NCBI GenBank assembly: GCA_947243855.1
Contig: CAMXIK010000014.1
Coordinates: forward strand, 31,391-95,390
Length of the DNA: 64,000 bases
Direction of reading: 5' to 3'
DNA from: an uncultured Lachnospiraceae bacterium
Lineage (GTDB): Bacteria > Bacillota > Clostridia > Lachnospirales > Lachnospiraceae
Shown: piece by piece, positions 16,057 through 25,828 of the stretch
How the letters are laid out: the number at the start of each line of letters is the position of its first letter
How positions within the stretch are numbered: the first letter of the stretch is position 1
The notes under the pieces: generated by a model
The model's database searches: none
The model's input: the letters and a program-made list of their open reading frames with translations, nothing else
What the model was told of the DNA's origin: nothing
Made by a program: the position numbers and the translations under genes

Positions 16057-16944
16057 TCACATGGTCTCCTCTGTGTCGAAATTTTCCAGTTCCATGAACT
16101 GTTCAACCGACTCCGCCTTTGCGGCTGACAAATGCCATCTTTTCAATGTTTCTTCATCCTCTTGTGCCTTTATCTTCTGTACAAGTTCCAGAGGAAGCTC
16201 CCGTCCTGCATTTACATACTCCAATAATTGCAAAATATCCTCTGTTCTCGCCTGAATCTTTCCTTCATCCCGTACATATTCGTCTTCGGCCCAACGATCC
16301 CTTTTGGCTTTCCAATAATCGTCATAAACCCACCGCAGCGTCCTTATCAATCCCATTTCTCTTACCACCTCGACCGCTTCCCTCATACCCTCGTTTTTTA
16401 TCATAAGCATATCCACTTCCTCCAGACTTTTCGCATTAAACAGGCGAATCCACTCGTCCACAGCACTTCCCGTCAGTTTTTTTCCCAGCTCTATGATATG
16501 TACCTCCCACAGATCAGTAAGCTCCCTGCCCGCATCATCCCGCAGACGGTAAATACTATGGTACTCCTGCTTCTCCGGAAACAGTTTGAAATCCAAGAGG
16601 CTGATACTGACACACCGACGCAGTTTTCCATAGTTTTCCCCAAGCATCAGATCGTCTGCATACATCCTTGCCAGATAATACAAGTCCCGCCTGACCCAAT
16701 GCTTCTGTACATGTACCTGCATTTCAATATCAATTTTGGTATCATCATTTAATACCAGCGCAATATCCAGTACCCCCTGCTTCTGCCGCCGTAACAGCTT
16801 CCTCAAAAAAGGATTTGTAAGCCGTACCGATTTGATCTGCGCAATCGGAATCCCTAGGACATCGCTTAAAAACTGCTTTCTGACTTTTTCGTGGGCAAAC
16901 AGCTCTTTTATCGCAAAGTCCGCCTTCAATGAAAACTTCTCCAT
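16057..16944 (-). CDS. Rpn-family PD-(D/E)XK nuclease (transposase_31-like)
   Basis: The 295-residue protein matches the Rpn/PDDEXK_2 group found in many copies in Lachnospiraceae: an N-terminal DFAIKELFAHEKVRKQFLSDVLG motif, then GVLDIALVLNDDTKIDIEMQV, which supplies the Asp and the E-x-Q of a PD-(D/E)XK active site, and a YLARMYADDL helix. The C-terminal part is charged and coiled. E. coli Rpn proteins are recombination-promoting DNA endonucleases; some homologues act in phage defence. No transposon ends are seen around it. The gene has a perfect-consensus promoter (17130-17158) and a long ~180-base leader. Confidence 0.85.
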   Translation of the reverse strand: MEKFSLKADFAIKELFAHEKVRKQFLSDVLGIPIAQIKSVRLTNPFLRKLLRRQKQGVLDIALVLNDDTKIDIEMQVHVQKHWVRRDLYYLARMYADDLMLGENYGKLRRCVSISLLDFKLFPEKQEYHSIYRLRDDAGRELTDLWEVHIIELGKKLTGSAVDEWIRLFNAKSLEEVDMLMIKNEGMREAVEVVREMGLIRTLRWVYDDYWKAKRDRWAEDEYVRDEGKIQARTEDILQLLEYVNAGRELPLELVQKIKAQEDEETLKRWHLSAAKAESVEQFMELENFDTEETM

Positions 16945-17129
16945 GTTTCCTCCTTGTCCGCAGGAGAAACTACCATGGATTAATTACCCCGGCCAGTCTA
17001 AGGCCGCGCCTTACAGAATCTCCCGCTTTTAAATTTGTCGTGTTTGATTTAAAAGCATAGATTTTCCGAAGGTTAGAATGTTTGATATGACATACTGTTT
17101 TTATCTAGAAATTGTTATGCTTTGAATTT

Positions 17130-17158
17130 ATTATAGCGGACGTGTTTTGGTCTGTCAA
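17130..17158 (-). promoter_or_regulatory. Consensus sigma-A promoter of the Rpn gene
   Basis: On the - strand TTGACA (17158-17153), 17 bases, TATAAT (17135-17130): a full match to both consensus boxes. Confidence 0.85.
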
Positions 17159-17211
17159 GCCCCTCCTCACGAAAGAGGCATCTAAGAATCCAACTGGTTT
17201 TACGAATTGCC

Positions 17212-17246
17212 AACAAAGAAAAAGAGGCGAAATAAACCGCCTCTTT
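17212..17246 (-). terminator. Terminator of the 514-aa chemotaxis protein gene
   Basis: Arms AAAGAGGCG (17221-17229) and CGCCTCTTT (17238-17246) are followed on the - strand by TTTCTTTG. The stem overlaps the stop region of the gene. Confidence 0.75.
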
Positions 17247-17249
17247 TCT

Positions 17250-18794
17250 CTAATCTTCCTGCTTTAACAGCTGCGTCATTTTATCAACCATTTCATTAAT
17301 GACACCCGCCTGTGTCGCAATCTCTGATGTATCGTTTGCATTGCTTTCCGCCATAGAATTGATGGAATTGAACTGTTCATTTTCATCTCTGACACTCTTG
17401 GCAATATCCTGATTGATGGTAATGGTTCTCTTAATGACTGCAGACTGCTTGCCATGGGCTTCTCCCATGGTATTGATGGTTTCCACCGATGTATTTAATA
17501 AGCCAGTCATATCCTGCATACTCTGGAATACATTTTGGAAATATTCATTCTGCGTGCCAAGCTTTACGGAGTTTTCATTTACTTGCGCCGTAATATCTCT
17601 GACATTTTGCTGCACTCTTTCAATCACCGATTGGACAACCTGTAAGGATTGCTGCGTACTGTTTGCCAGATTCCCTACTTCCGTTGCAACGACAGCAAAT
17701 CCCTTGCCAGCTTCTCCGGCTCTTGCCGCCTCAATTGACGCATTCAGTGCCAGTAAATTCGTGGAACTGGAAATATCGCTTATGAGATTTAAGGTTACGC
17801 CAATTTCCTGTACTGCCTCAGATAACCGTTGCGTGATTTCGGTTGTTGTCTTCATTGACGCAGACACTTCGCCGTTAATTGTACGTAAATCGCCAAGAAG
17901 TTTTTCGTTTTCACCAGACTTATCCAACAAGTCTTTGGAAACCTGTTCCACTTTTTCCACATTATCGGCAACGACGCTTTCCCATTCGCTCAACTCGCCA
18001 AGATTGGACATACTTTCATCCGTCTTTGAACTGAGCAGATTACTGCTTTCCACTAGCTGTACACTGGTAGCCGCTAATTCCTCCGCAGAAGCGCTTTCAT
18101 TTTCCGATATGTGTGAAAGCGATAAACCTGCCGTCTGCAAGTTTTCAGATAACGTCTGGACTGCCGCAAGAACGCTTGTCACATGTTCATTGTTCTTTTC
18201 CAACTCGTCCTTCTTTGCATTCACTAAAAAATGAGCGACAAAGAAAACAAAGATAAGCAAACCAGCCAGCGACAGCGTGAGTGCAACCAGACACATAATC
18301 ACATCGGAAAGGAACAACTCATCCTTCACCGGAAGGAGATCTGTCCCACGGACAAACCAGCCGATAAACAGTGATCCCATGCAGGCAAGGCCGCTTATGA
18401 ACAACATCTTGATATCCAGAAAAAATGCCATGAGGATAAGGAAGAAAAACAAAAATCCCCAAAACGTTCTAGTCGGAAGCATATACAACAGATAATTCCA
18501 TTGAATCACCAGCACAACGACCGAAAAAATCTTACCGATTCGTAATCTTCCTTCTTTTAAACATCCTTCCTGATCAAACGAAGACTTTATGATCAGTATG
18601 GCAATCACAAAAAAGGCGGAATCCATGATTCCCAAACCAATTGTTGCAAGCCATGGCACTGTCGGATACAGCCCAAACATTTTTTCGGTATTAAACATAA
18701 CGGTAGCGCACATGCAGGCGCTCACCAAGATGATAAGCCCCCATTTAAATACCGTAGACAAATACACTTCAACTGCGGTTTTTTTCTTATTCAT
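17250..18794 (-). CDS. Methyl-accepting chemotaxis protein with multi-helix membrane sensor
   Basis: The 514-residue protein has about six hydrophobic helices in the first 190 residues with only short loops, then a cytoplasmic signalling domain. The MCP hairpin tip is clear: [31 protein letters not shown]. There is no large extracellular ligand-binding domain and no obvious HAMP domain, so it probably senses something within the membrane or its physical state. It would signal to CheA/CheW encoded elsewhere. Start supported by AGGAGG. It is monocistronic, ending in its own terminator. Confidence 0.9.
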   Translation of the reverse strand: MNKKKTAVEVYLSTVFKWGLIILVSACMCATVMFNTEKMFGLYPTVPWLATIGLGIMDSAFFVIAILIIKSSFDQEGCLKEGRLRIGKIFSVVVLVIQWNYLLYMLPTRTFWGFLFFFLILMAFFLDIKMLFISGLACMGSLFIGWFVRGTDLLPVKDELFLSDVIMCLVALTLSLAGLLIFVFFVAHFLVNAKKDELEKNNEHVTSVLAAVQTLSENLQTAGLSLSHISENESASAEELAATSVQLVESSNLLSSKTDESMSNLGELSEWESVVADNVEKVEQVSKDLLDKSGENEKLLGDLRTINGEVSASMKTTTEITQRLSEAVQEIGVTLNLISDISSSTNLLALNASIEAARAGEAGKGFAVVATEVGNLANSTQQSLQVVQSVIERVQQNVRDITAQVNENSVKLGTQNEYFQNVFQSMQDMTGLLNTSVETINTMGEAHGKQSAVIKRTITINQDIAKSVRDENEQFNSINSMAESNANDTSEIATQAGVINEMVDKMTQLLKQED

Positions 18795-18887
18795 GACAAT
18801 CTACCTCCTATTATGTGTTTTTATTGTACATTTTTTATAATTTTCTGTCAATTCATGCCATCCACTTTTATCTCCTGTTCAAGCTGC

Positions 18888-19886
18888 TTATTTCGTCGAC
18901 TCCCGCATCCGCACCTCATGCCCAAGCAAAGTGCGCCGCTCTACCTCTTCCCCGTTTATCATCCGCAGCAGCAGTTCGCAGGCTTTCCGCCCCAGCTCCT
19001 CCACATCAAAGCGAACGGATGTGACGGCCGGAATCCGGTTCGCCAGTATGGAACTGTCATAGAAAGACGCCGCCTGTATCTGCTCCGGCACGGCAATTCC
19101 TCTCTGCTGCAGCGCATTTAATACGCAGCCGCACAGAAAATCATCCATGCAGACAATACATTCGACCCGATCGGTCAACAACTCGTCCACAATCTCCTCC
19201 ACCCGTCGGCCGTCGCTCACGTTTAAAAAGATCTGCTTCTCCCCGTCCCAATCCTTCCTTGCCGCAAAAGCTTCCAGAAATCCTTGTAAACGGTTCCTTG
19301 TGACAACGTAACTTTCGCTGCCGCCGATCAGCGCAATTTTCTTGATACCACGGTTTAAAAGCGTCTCTGTCAGTTCCCTGCACGCGCCTTTGTGATCGTT
19401 GTCGATCTGTACCGCCAGCGTGTCTTCCGTACTGCCGATGGCCACAAAGGGCACGCCGTTTTCCTGCAAATACCGCATGGGCGCATCGTCCGTCAGCGTT
19501 CTCGTGAGAATCACCCCGTCCACCTTGCGGTTCGTCACCGCCCGCTCAAGCTGTGTGATCCGCTCCGGCGTAACCATGGAAACCAGCACGTCATACCCTG
19601 CCTCGGAAGCCGTGCGGCTGATACCCAGCATACATTTCTGGAAAAAGGGGAGTTCCTCAATCTGATAATCTCCCGGCAGTGCCAGCCCCAGATTAAAGGT
19701 TTTACTCTGGGCAAGTCCCTTGGCGACCACATTGGGGCTGTAATGATGCGCTTCGATGTACTCCTGCACCCGTTTTCTCGTCTGCTCGCCAATCCTGCCC
19801 TTGCCAGACATAACTCTGGACACGGTGGTTTTCGATACGCCGAGTTCTTCCGCAATATCCGCGATTGTGAGATTCCTTTCCTCCAT
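18888..19886 (-). CDS. LacI-family regulator, likely of the galactanase operon
   Basis: The 332-residue protein has an N-terminal LacI helix-turn-helix (TIADIAEELGVSKTTVSRVMSGKGRI) and hinge (YSPNVVAKGLAQSKT), then a sugar-sensing domain with VDGVILTRTL and the C-terminal VTSVRFDVEELGRKA region. Its upstream region carries TGCGCAAACGGTTGTTC at 19929-19945, almost identical to the operator in the promoter of the 612-aa/zinc-ribbon/GH53 operon at 13882-13898. It is therefore likely to repress itself and that operon. The start has GGAAGGAG. Intervening genes are unrelated, so regulator and target are separated by about 5 kb. Confidence 0.92.
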   Translation of the reverse strand: MEERNLTIADIAEELGVSKTTVSRVMSGKGRIGEQTRKRVQEYIEAHHYSPNVVAKGLAQSKTFNLGLALPGDYQIEELPFFQKCMLGISRTASEAGYDVLVSMVTPERITQLERAVTNRKVDGVILTRTLTDDAPMRYLQENGVPFVAIGSTEDTLAVQIDNDHKGACRELTETLLNRGIKKIALIGGSESYVVTRNRLQGFLEAFAARKDWDGEKQIFLNVSDGRRVEEIVDELLTDRVECIVCMDDFLCGCVLNALQQRGIAVPEQIQAASFYDSSILANRIPAVTSVRFDVEELGRKACELLLRMINGEEVERRTLLGHEVRMRESTK

Positions 19887-19928
19887 AGCCTGCTCCTTCC
19901 CGTTTCTTCTCCCAAGCGTCCCATTTCA

Positions 19929-19945
19929 TGCGCAAACGGTTGTTC
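19929..19945. promoter_or_regulatory. Operator TGCGCAAACGGTTGTTC, probable autoregulation
   Basis: Shares 16 of 17 bases with 13882-13898. It lies 43-59 bases before the LacI start codon, just past a possible promoter (TTGCAG at 19972-19967, 18 bases, TAGGAA). Confidence 0.7.
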
Positions 19946-20069
19946 CTATTCAGATTACCAAAAACTCTGCAACAGTGCAACCTGCAATCTCCATGTGCGT
20001 GCCTATGCAATCGAGTGAGAAAGAAATTCGGGGCTGCGCATAAAAAACGACCGCAGCACATCTTTGTTG

Positions 20070-20078
20070 TGGTATACT
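20070..20078 (+). promoter_or_regulatory. Extended -10 promoter of the metallohydrolase gene
   Basis: TGGTATACT, an extended -10 (TGn-TATACT), 41 bases before the start; the -35 is poor. Confidence 0.5.
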
Positions 20079-20118
20079 GAAACTATTCCCCCATACAAGT
20101 AAAGAGGTGATTTACTAT

Positions 20119-21162
20119 ATGAAAAAAATGTACCGGAGAATCCTTCATTTTACTATAACCGCCGCTTTTTTGCTGGGCTGTCTTCTTTCCGCTCCCGTGC
20201 CGGCTTCCGCCTCCAATCCCGATCCCATGGAAGTGCATTTCATCGACGTTGGACAGGGCGACGCAACGTTTATCACCTGCGGCGGCCACACCATGCTGAT
20301 CGACGCGGGCGACGATACGAAGGGAACCGCCATCCAAAATTATCTGAAAAAACAAAAGATCTCCAAGCTGGATTATCTGATATTGACCCATCCGGACGCC
20401 GACCACATTGGCGGCGCTCCGGTTATCATAACGAAATTCAATATTGACAAAGTATTTGTCTCTAATTATGAAAAAGATAACCAAACCTACCGAAAACTGA
20501 TACAGTCATTAGATGAAAAACAGATAAAGGCTTTGACTCCAAAGGTCAATTCCGTCTACTCACTCGGCACCGCAAGTATCACCATTCTGGCGCCCGGCAA
20601 AGAATATGACAACCCTAACGACGCCTCTATCGCGCTGCTTCTGAAAAACGGTTCCCGTTCCTTTCTGTTTACAGGGGATGCCGGCGAAGAAGCCGAACAA
20701 GATATGCTAGAGACTGGCATTACGATTTCCGCAGACGTGTATAAGGTGGGCCACCACGGAAGCAAGTATTCCACCTCAAAGGACTTCTTGGAAGCGGTCA
20801 ACCCTTTCTATGCCGTGATTAGCTGCGGCACGGATAACTCTTACGGACATCCTCATGCCCAAACCCTGAATACGCTCAGGACAAACGGCGTTATGGTGTA
20901 CCGGACCGACGAGGAAGGAACGATCATTGCCTCCACGGACGGCAAGTCGATTTCCTTTAATGTGCCCGCTTCCGAGACATGGAAGGCCGGAGAGCCGACG
21001 GGCGGCACGAATGAACTTACTTATGTGCTGAATGTGAAAACCAAAAAGTTCCATAAACCCTCCTGCAATTCCCTGCCCACCGCAAACAGACAGGATAGCA
21101 GCGAGAGTCGCGAGAGCATTATCGCACAGGGGTATACGCCCTGCCAAAGATGTAAGCCCTGA
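20119..21162 (+). CDS. Secreted ComEC-like metallo-beta-lactamase-fold hydrolase
   Basis: The 347-residue protein has a signal peptide (to about PASAS, residue 32), then a metallo-beta-lactamase domain of the ComEC/Rec2 C-terminal type: VHFIDVGQGDATFI, LTHPDADHIGG with metal ligands His91, Asp93, Asp95 and His96, FTGDAGEEAE, and VGHHGSKYSTS. The last ~40 residues (KTKKFHKPSCNSLP ... PCQRCKP) resemble the Ada-type metal-binding module often attached to secreted nucleases. It probably degrades nucleic acid or another phosphodiester outside the cell. The ATG at 20119 is chosen over a GTG four codons upstream because AGAGGTGA lies at the right distance from it. Confidence 0.88.
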   Translation: MKKMYRRILHFTITAAFLLGCLLSAPVPASASNPDPMEVHFIDVGQGDATFITCGGHTMLIDAGDDTKGTAIQNYLKKQKISKLDYLILTHPDADHIGGAPVIITKFNIDKVFVSNYEKDNQTYRKLIQSLDEKQIKALTPKVNSVYSLGTASITILAPGKEYDNPNDASIALLLKNGSRSFLFTGDAGEEAEQDMLETGITISADVYKVGHHGSKYSTSKDFLEAVNPFYAVISCGTDNSYGHPHAQTLNTLRTNGVMVYRTDEEGTIIASTDGKSISFNVPASETWKAGEPTGGTNELTYVLNVKTKKFHKPSCNSLPTANRQDSSESRESIIAQGYTPCQRCKP

Positions 21163-21221
21163 TTTGATAAAAACAGGGCTTAGTGTTAAAAAAATGAAAG
21201 TTCTTCCATGAGGAAAACGAT

Positions 21222-21521
21222 ATGAAGACAATTGCTGAAAGACAAAAAAGGAGGAACCGCTTCTCCCATGCCATCGATGCCACTATATTAGCCGGTATCA
21301 TCCTTTTACTGATCGGTCTCTATTATTGTATCATAAAAGCCGGCATTCCCTTTCAAGATCCACCGTTAGAGTTACAAATACAGTACGCCGTCCACATGGG
21401 AATCGGCCGCATACTGTTAAAAAACGGTTTTGTGATTTCCCTATGCGGAGGCATCGCACATTTCCTTTTTAAGCGAATACAAAAAAAATCCGTGTCCTGC
21501 AAGGGAGAGGGTCAAAACTGA
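21222..21521 (+). CDS. Small two-helix membrane protein
   Basis: The 99-residue protein has a basic N-terminus, two hydrophobic helices (about 20-40 and 66-86) and a basic C-terminus. I recognise no family. It follows the metallohydrolase gene by 59 bases on the same strand and may be co-transcribed. Its stop is only 2 bases from the end of the convergent chemotaxis gene. A GAGGA motif lies ahead of the start. Confidence 0.65.
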   Translation: MKTIAERQKRRNRFSHAIDATILAGIILLLIGLYYCIIKAGIPFQDPPLELQIQYAVHMGIGRILLKNGFVISLCGGIAHFLFKRIQKKSVSCKGEGQN

Positions 21522-21523
21522 CC

Positions 21524-23227
21524 CTACACCCGATACCCGCTCAGTTCCCGATTCATATCCGAAATGGCGGAAAACGTATCCGTCGCGGCAGCCTCTATGT
21601 TCTTCATTTCTTCGTCTATGGCTGCGAGCAGTTCGGAAAGATGTACGGTCTCCGCACTGCTCTCCTCGGACGCCGCGCCCACGGATTCCATGGCGGTACG
21701 AATCTCTTTCATGACCTCCGCGTACTCTTCCATATTTTTGAGAAGCTGCTCCATAGACGTCCTGATTTCATCGGCATGCTCCGAAAAACCACGGGAAATA
21801 TCCCCGAACTTCTGATAATCCGCCGAAACATCATTTTGAAGAAAACCGAGCATCTGATCCGCCAATGCATTCAGTCCCTGAATCGCTTCCACAACCTCAC
21901 GGCTCATGGTCTGAATTTCATTGGCGGCATCGTTGGTGTTTCCCGCCAATGCGCCGATTTCTCCCGCTACTACCGCAAATCCCTTTCCGGCCTCCCCTGC
22001 CCTTGCCGCTTCGATAGAGGCGTTCAACGCTAATAAATTGGTCTGTCCGGATATCCCGAGAATCGTCTCTGAAAGCTCCTTAATCCGAAGAACCGCCTCC
22101 GCCTTTTTCTTTTCCAGCTGTAAGGAATGGGACAGCTGCTCCACCTGTTTCCCGATGCCGTCAAAAGACGTCTGCGCCGTTTCATGCAGCTTTGCCGAAT
22201 CCTTGTTGATCTCCTGTAGGCTGATCGTATTGCCCGCCGCAATCTCAACGATATTCTGAATATCCTGATAAACAAAATCCACCTGATCGCCCACAGTGGC
22301 AACGGAAGCTGCAATCTGTTCGGAGGAGGCAGCCATGGAGTGTATGGTATCGTTAATGCCGCTGATCTGCGCAGCCGAATCCGTCACATGGGTATTGATA
22401 TCTCCCATTTTTGTCTCAATGCTGCCTGCCCCGCCTTTAATTTCCCTGACCGTATTTGCAGTCTTTTCCAAAAGCTGATTCAGGCTGTTTCCGATCACTT
22501 CCAGCTCGTCTCCCGACGTAATATTTAATACCTTCGTGAGATCCCCGTCATCGGACGCCACCTCAAGAATTTTATCGTTCACCTTGATGAAATTGCGCCG
22601 CATTCTAACCGCGACAAGCACGGCTGCCGCGCCCGCAAACAGGATCGCCGCCCCCACCGCTAACAGAATATTGCGGATCAGGCTGTTTAAGGACGTCTGT
22701 ATGGAGGACGCCTCGTAATCCACCGCCACAATTCCCAGCACCTTTCCGTCCAGCCTAATAGGCGCGTACCCGCTGTAAAAGGTTCCCCACTCGTCGGTGA
22801 AAGGGTCCTTCGTCACGGAAGGGCCGCCCTGCATAGCCTGAAACATGGCATCCTGCGCTTCATAGTCTTCCGCATACTCTCCCGGGTCCTCCGGGTCCGT
22901 ATCCACCACAAACTGAAACAGGCTCGCATCCTTTGGCATCAGCGTATAAACATAGGTAACCGAATTGCCTACCAGAAAGAAACTCAAACTGTCCTTAACC
23001 GCCACCAGCGCCGCCTCGTCGCCCTCCATGGCTTTCGCAAAAATCTCCCCATCCACATTTTCCGCGGCAATCACAGCAATTTCCATCACGTCATCCTTGC
23101 ATTTCTTTTGCAGGAAATCGCTCATATTAGCGTAGGCAATGCCTCCCACGATCACCGCAACAATGACGGCTGCCCCTAAAATAAACAAAAAAAGCTGCGC
23201 GGCAATGCTGAGTTTCTTCGTTTTCAT
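21524..23227 (-). CDS. Methyl-accepting chemotaxis protein with extracellular Cache-type sensor
   Basis: The 567-residue protein has a membrane helix near residues 11-32, an extracellular sensor of about 150 residues (35-185) with a Cache-like pattern ([28 protein letters not shown]), a second membrane helix (188-208), a HAMP-like segment, and the cytoplasmic signalling domain with [31 protein letters not shown]. It should pass a small-molecule signal to the chemotaxis system. It is transcribed alone. The start is preceded by GGAGGATACAGAAGGG. Confidence 0.92.
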   Translation of the reverse strand: MKTKKLSIAAQLFLFILGAAVIVAVIVGGIAYANMSDFLQKKCKDDVMEIAVIAAENVDGEIFAKAMEGDEAALVAVKDSLSFFLVGNSVTYVYTLMPKDASLFQFVVDTDPEDPGEYAEDYEAQDAMFQAMQGGPSVTKDPFTDEWGTFYSGYAPIRLDGKVLGIVAVDYEASSIQTSLNSLIRNILLAVGAAILFAGAAAVLVAVRMRRNFIKVNDKILEVASDDGDLTKVLNITSGDELEVIGNSLNQLLEKTANTVREIKGGAGSIETKMGDINTHVTDSAAQISGINDTIHSMAASSEQIAASVATVGDQVDFVYQDIQNIVEIAAGNTISLQEINKDSAKLHETAQTSFDGIGKQVEQLSHSLQLEKKKAEAVLRIKELSETILGISGQTNLLALNASIEAARAGEAGKGFAVVAGEIGALAGNTNDAANEIQTMSREVVEAIQGLNALADQMLGFLQNDVSADYQKFGDISRGFSEHADEIRTSMEQLLKNMEEYAEVMKEIRTAMESVGAASEESSAETVHLSELLAAIDEEMKNIEAAATDTFSAISDMNRELSGYRV

Positions 23228-23387
23228 CCCTTCTGTATCCTCCTCTGTTGTCTCTTCCCCTGCGGAACCGTTCTTTTGTTTCTATTTTCTATCCGCAAAA
23301 GCTTCTGTACTATTGTACAGAAAAAAGCGATTGGTAGGAACAGATTCGGTATATATCGTAATTTTTAGGGAATATTTTGCATTTAGT

Positions 23388-24923
23388 TTACATAACTTTT
23401 CTCCTTGCCGTCCGCAGAATCCGCTCCACCGCCGCCTCCGCGTTCACGGGCAGATTTCCCATTGTATGCTCTTCCATTCCGGATGCCGTATTCTCCATTT
23501 CGGAAACTGTCCCTTCTATTCCCGTCTCAAAAACCTGCAAGGCATACCGGGCCAGCAGACCCGAAACCCGGCCCCGTTCTATGGAATCCTCCGTGCCAAG
23601 AACGACCACCACCAAATCATGCTCCATGACCCCGTCGTCCGCAGTCAGGGAAGTAACCAGACAGGCCCCCGCCCTGTTGGTGGTTCCCGTTTTCAGCCCC
23701 GTAACCTGAGACAGATTGTGCAAAAGCGGATTGGTATTTTTTACCTCAAAATCAAGAGATTCCAGCGTCGCTTCTTTCATGGATGTGATATCCGTGATCT
23801 GGGGGTACACTTTCAAGAAATAGGAGGCCAGACGGAACATATCCCCCGCGCTCATGCTGTTTTGCCGTTTTGCAGGAATCGCCTCTTCTGTGTAGACTGG
23901 AAGACCGTTACAATTGTAAAAAGCGGCTTGGGAAAGACCAAGCTCCAGCGCTTTTTGATTCATGGCTTGGACAAACGCCTCCTCCGAACCTGCAACCGCT
24001 TCCGCCAGACATAGTGCGCATTCATTGCTGGACGGCAGAAGCGCCCCCACCAGAAGCTCCTGCACCGTAATCTGCTCTCCCGCTTTTAACGGCACCACCC
24101 CGTCGCCCGAATCGGCTAACGCCTGCGCTGCCTCCGAAATCGTGATTTGCTGGTCAAGGGTAAGCTGCCCGTCCGCGATAGCGTCCATCGCCAAAAGACA
24201 AGTCATCAGCTTCGACGTGCTTGCGATCGGATAAGGCGCATCGGACTGATACTCATAATAGATTTCCCCGGTCGTCGCGTCTCCTGCCAGCACGCTGTTG
24301 ACCCCATAAAAATATCCCGCTTCTTCCAACGCCGCCGGTGAAATACGGAAAGGCTCATTCGTATGAATCTCAAGACCGTCCGCAGCGGGAACCGTAATTT
24401 CCATATCTAAAATCATCGCCAGATCCGCCGCCATCATAAAGCAGTCGTAATTGCCGGAGGGTAGTTCCGTAATGATCGTATAATAAGACGCCGTTTCTTC
24501 GTTTATCTGGAACTCATTCCGCCGCAGAGCGATATCCGAATTTTTATTGGTTTCGCCGCTTTCCCCGTCTTCCCATAAATCATTTTCTCCTCCCACGGGC
24601 ACATAAACGCCTCCCAGATGCAAGGAAACAGTATTTTTCGTAATTTCCAGTGAGAACGATTTTTCCGTATCATTTAAGAGCATCGCCAGATCCCGCAGGG
24701 AAAAATAGGTATTATCCTCGTACCCATAATCCAGCGTTTTTACCATGTCCGCGCCGCCCGCATCCGTCTGTACCTGACACACGCCGGGAATGGTAAAAGC
24801 GGCGGCCGCCCTGAGCGGAAAAATGGCGCAAAGCAGAATGATGGACAATAGAAAAGCCCATATTATGCCGGTTTTCTTTCCGTTTGTCTGATTTATGTTC
24901 TCTTGCGCTCGCATCGTTTTCAC
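23388..24923 (-). CDS. D-alanyl-D-alanine carboxypeptidase, S11 (DacA/DacF-like)
   Basis: The 511-residue protein has an N-terminal signal/anchor segment (about 18-42). Residues 50-180 resemble a copper-amine-oxidase-like N-terminal stalk domain (YFSLRDLAMLLNDTEKSF). A penicillin-binding S11 domain follows with all three active-site motifs: STSK (Ser235-Lys238), SSN (298-300) and KTG (411-413). It trims the terminal D-Ala from peptidoglycan stem peptides outside the membrane. The stalk makes it longer than the usual ~400 residues. A GTG start at 24923 is preferred because GGAGGG lies five bases ahead. It follows the 243-aa gene by 60 bases and is probably in one operon with it. Confidence 0.9.
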   Translation of the reverse strand: MKTMRAQENINQTNGKKTGIIWAFLLSIILLCAIFPLRAAAAFTIPGVCQVQTDAGGADMVKTLDYGYEDNTYFSLRDLAMLLNDTEKSFSLEITKNTVSLHLGGVYVPVGGENDLWEDGESGETNKNSDIALRRNEFQINEETASYYTIITELPSGNYDCFMMAADLAMILDMEITVPAADGLEIHTNEPFRISPAALEEAGYFYGVNSVLAGDATTGEIYYEYQSDAPYPIASTSKLMTCLLAMDAIADGQLTLDQQITISEAAQALADSGDGVVPLKAGEQITVQELLVGALLPSSNECALCLAEAVAGSEEAFVQAMNQKALELGLSQAAFYNCNGLPVYTEEAIPAKRQNSMSAGDMFRLASYFLKVYPQITDITSMKEATLESLDFEVKNTNPLLHNLSQVTGLKTGTTNRAGACLVTSLTADDGVMEHDLVVVVLGTEDSIERGRVSGLLARYALQVFETGIEGTVSEMENTASGMEEHTMGNLPVNAEAAVERILRTARRKVM

Positions 24924-24983
24924 AAATGCCCTCCCTGCTCTATTCTTTGCCTTCGGTTTTCCAAGAGCGCCTGTTTGCGCCGC

Positions 24984-25715
24984 TCATTGTGTAGACTGCC
25001 GTAACGTATATACCACAGGGTATTCATCGGAAGAAAGATCCGAAGAATCGGCGTCCGTTTCTCCCATCAAAATCAGGCTTTCGTCCTGCCGAATATAGAT
25101 TTCCGTCTTTGTCACAACCGTTCCGTCCTCTTCAAACCGTCTGGTCAAAATGTCATCCGTCTTTTCATAGCTGCCGCCGCCGTCATACTGCGCCTGCAGC
25201 TCTTCCAGAGAGGGCAAAAGTTTGGGTCCGTAAGACTGTAAATATGCCTCAGTAGACATGCCGAAGGTTTCCGTCACAAGAGCCTCTATGGCTCCCTCGT
25301 CCGTACCGCCCGCATAGCCCGCCATGGAAAGCCGTTTGGCCAGAAGATCATGAAAGGCCGCAGCCAGCGCCGCATAAGCCGCCTGACTGCAAGCCTCGTA
25401 ACTTTCTGGCGACACCTTACATACAAAAGTCCCCGCCGAGTCGTCCGTCTGCGCAAAAGATAGATTGACCTCCACAGTCAATTTCGGTGTATAGGACTCC
25501 ATCTCCTCCAAAGAAAAAGAAACACCCTCTATTTCCTGCAGCCAGCTATAGGCCGAGACAGCCGCTTGTTCCGTCAGATTCAGCTCAGCCGTCCACTCCC
25601 CGGAAAGGCCGCTGTCGTCTGCGGCAAAGAAATGAAGGTATGCGAAAAGGGCTGTGGAAGCGGCGAGGGTTAGAAACAAGATGGTAAGTATGGTGGTTTT
25701 TATCATTTTTCTCAT
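24984..25715 (-). CDS. Membrane-anchored extracellular protein of unknown function
   Basis: The 243-residue protein has one N-terminal membrane helix (about 5-30) and the rest should lie outside. It contains helical stretches rich in Ala and acidic residues and a VVYTLR C-terminal strand. I recognise no family. It is upstream of the D-Ala-D-Ala carboxypeptidase gene in the same orientation, which suggests an envelope role, but this is inference. Ribosome binding site AAGAAGG. Confidence 0.75.
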   Translation of the reverse strand: MRKMIKTTILTILFLTLAASTALFAYLHFFAADDSGLSGEWTAELNLTEQAAVSAYSWLQEIEGVSFSLEEMESYTPKLTVEVNLSFAQTDDSAGTFVCKVSPESYEACSQAAYAALAAAFHDLLAKRLSMAGYAGGTDEGAIEALVTETFGMSTEAYLQSYGPKLLPSLEELQAQYDGGGSYEKTDDILTRRFEEDGTVVTKTEIYIRQDESLILMGETDADSSDLSSDEYPVVYTLRQSTQ

Positions 25716-25828
25716 AAATCTACCTTCTTTTCAACAACGGACAGCCTTTTTTCTCACGGCTGCTATTTAAAAAATTTCTCTGGAAAACACCATGGCAAAA
25801 ACTCCCTGCCCATATTTGAGATGTCATC

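Larger units (their letters stand above)
16945..17249. other. Intergenic region upstream of the Rpn gene
   Basis: It holds the consensus promoter at 17130-17158, the MCP terminator at 17212-17246 and an inverted repeat with 10-bp perfect arms (GCTTTTAAAT at 17025-17034, ATTTAAAAGC at 17047-17056) that would fold in the 5' leader of the Rpn mRNA. I see no gene here. Confidence 0.6.

Noticed and set aside
16057..16944. Rpn gene as part of a transposon
   Set aside because: No terminal inverted repeats or target duplication are visible around it, and Rpn proteins are usually fixed single genes.
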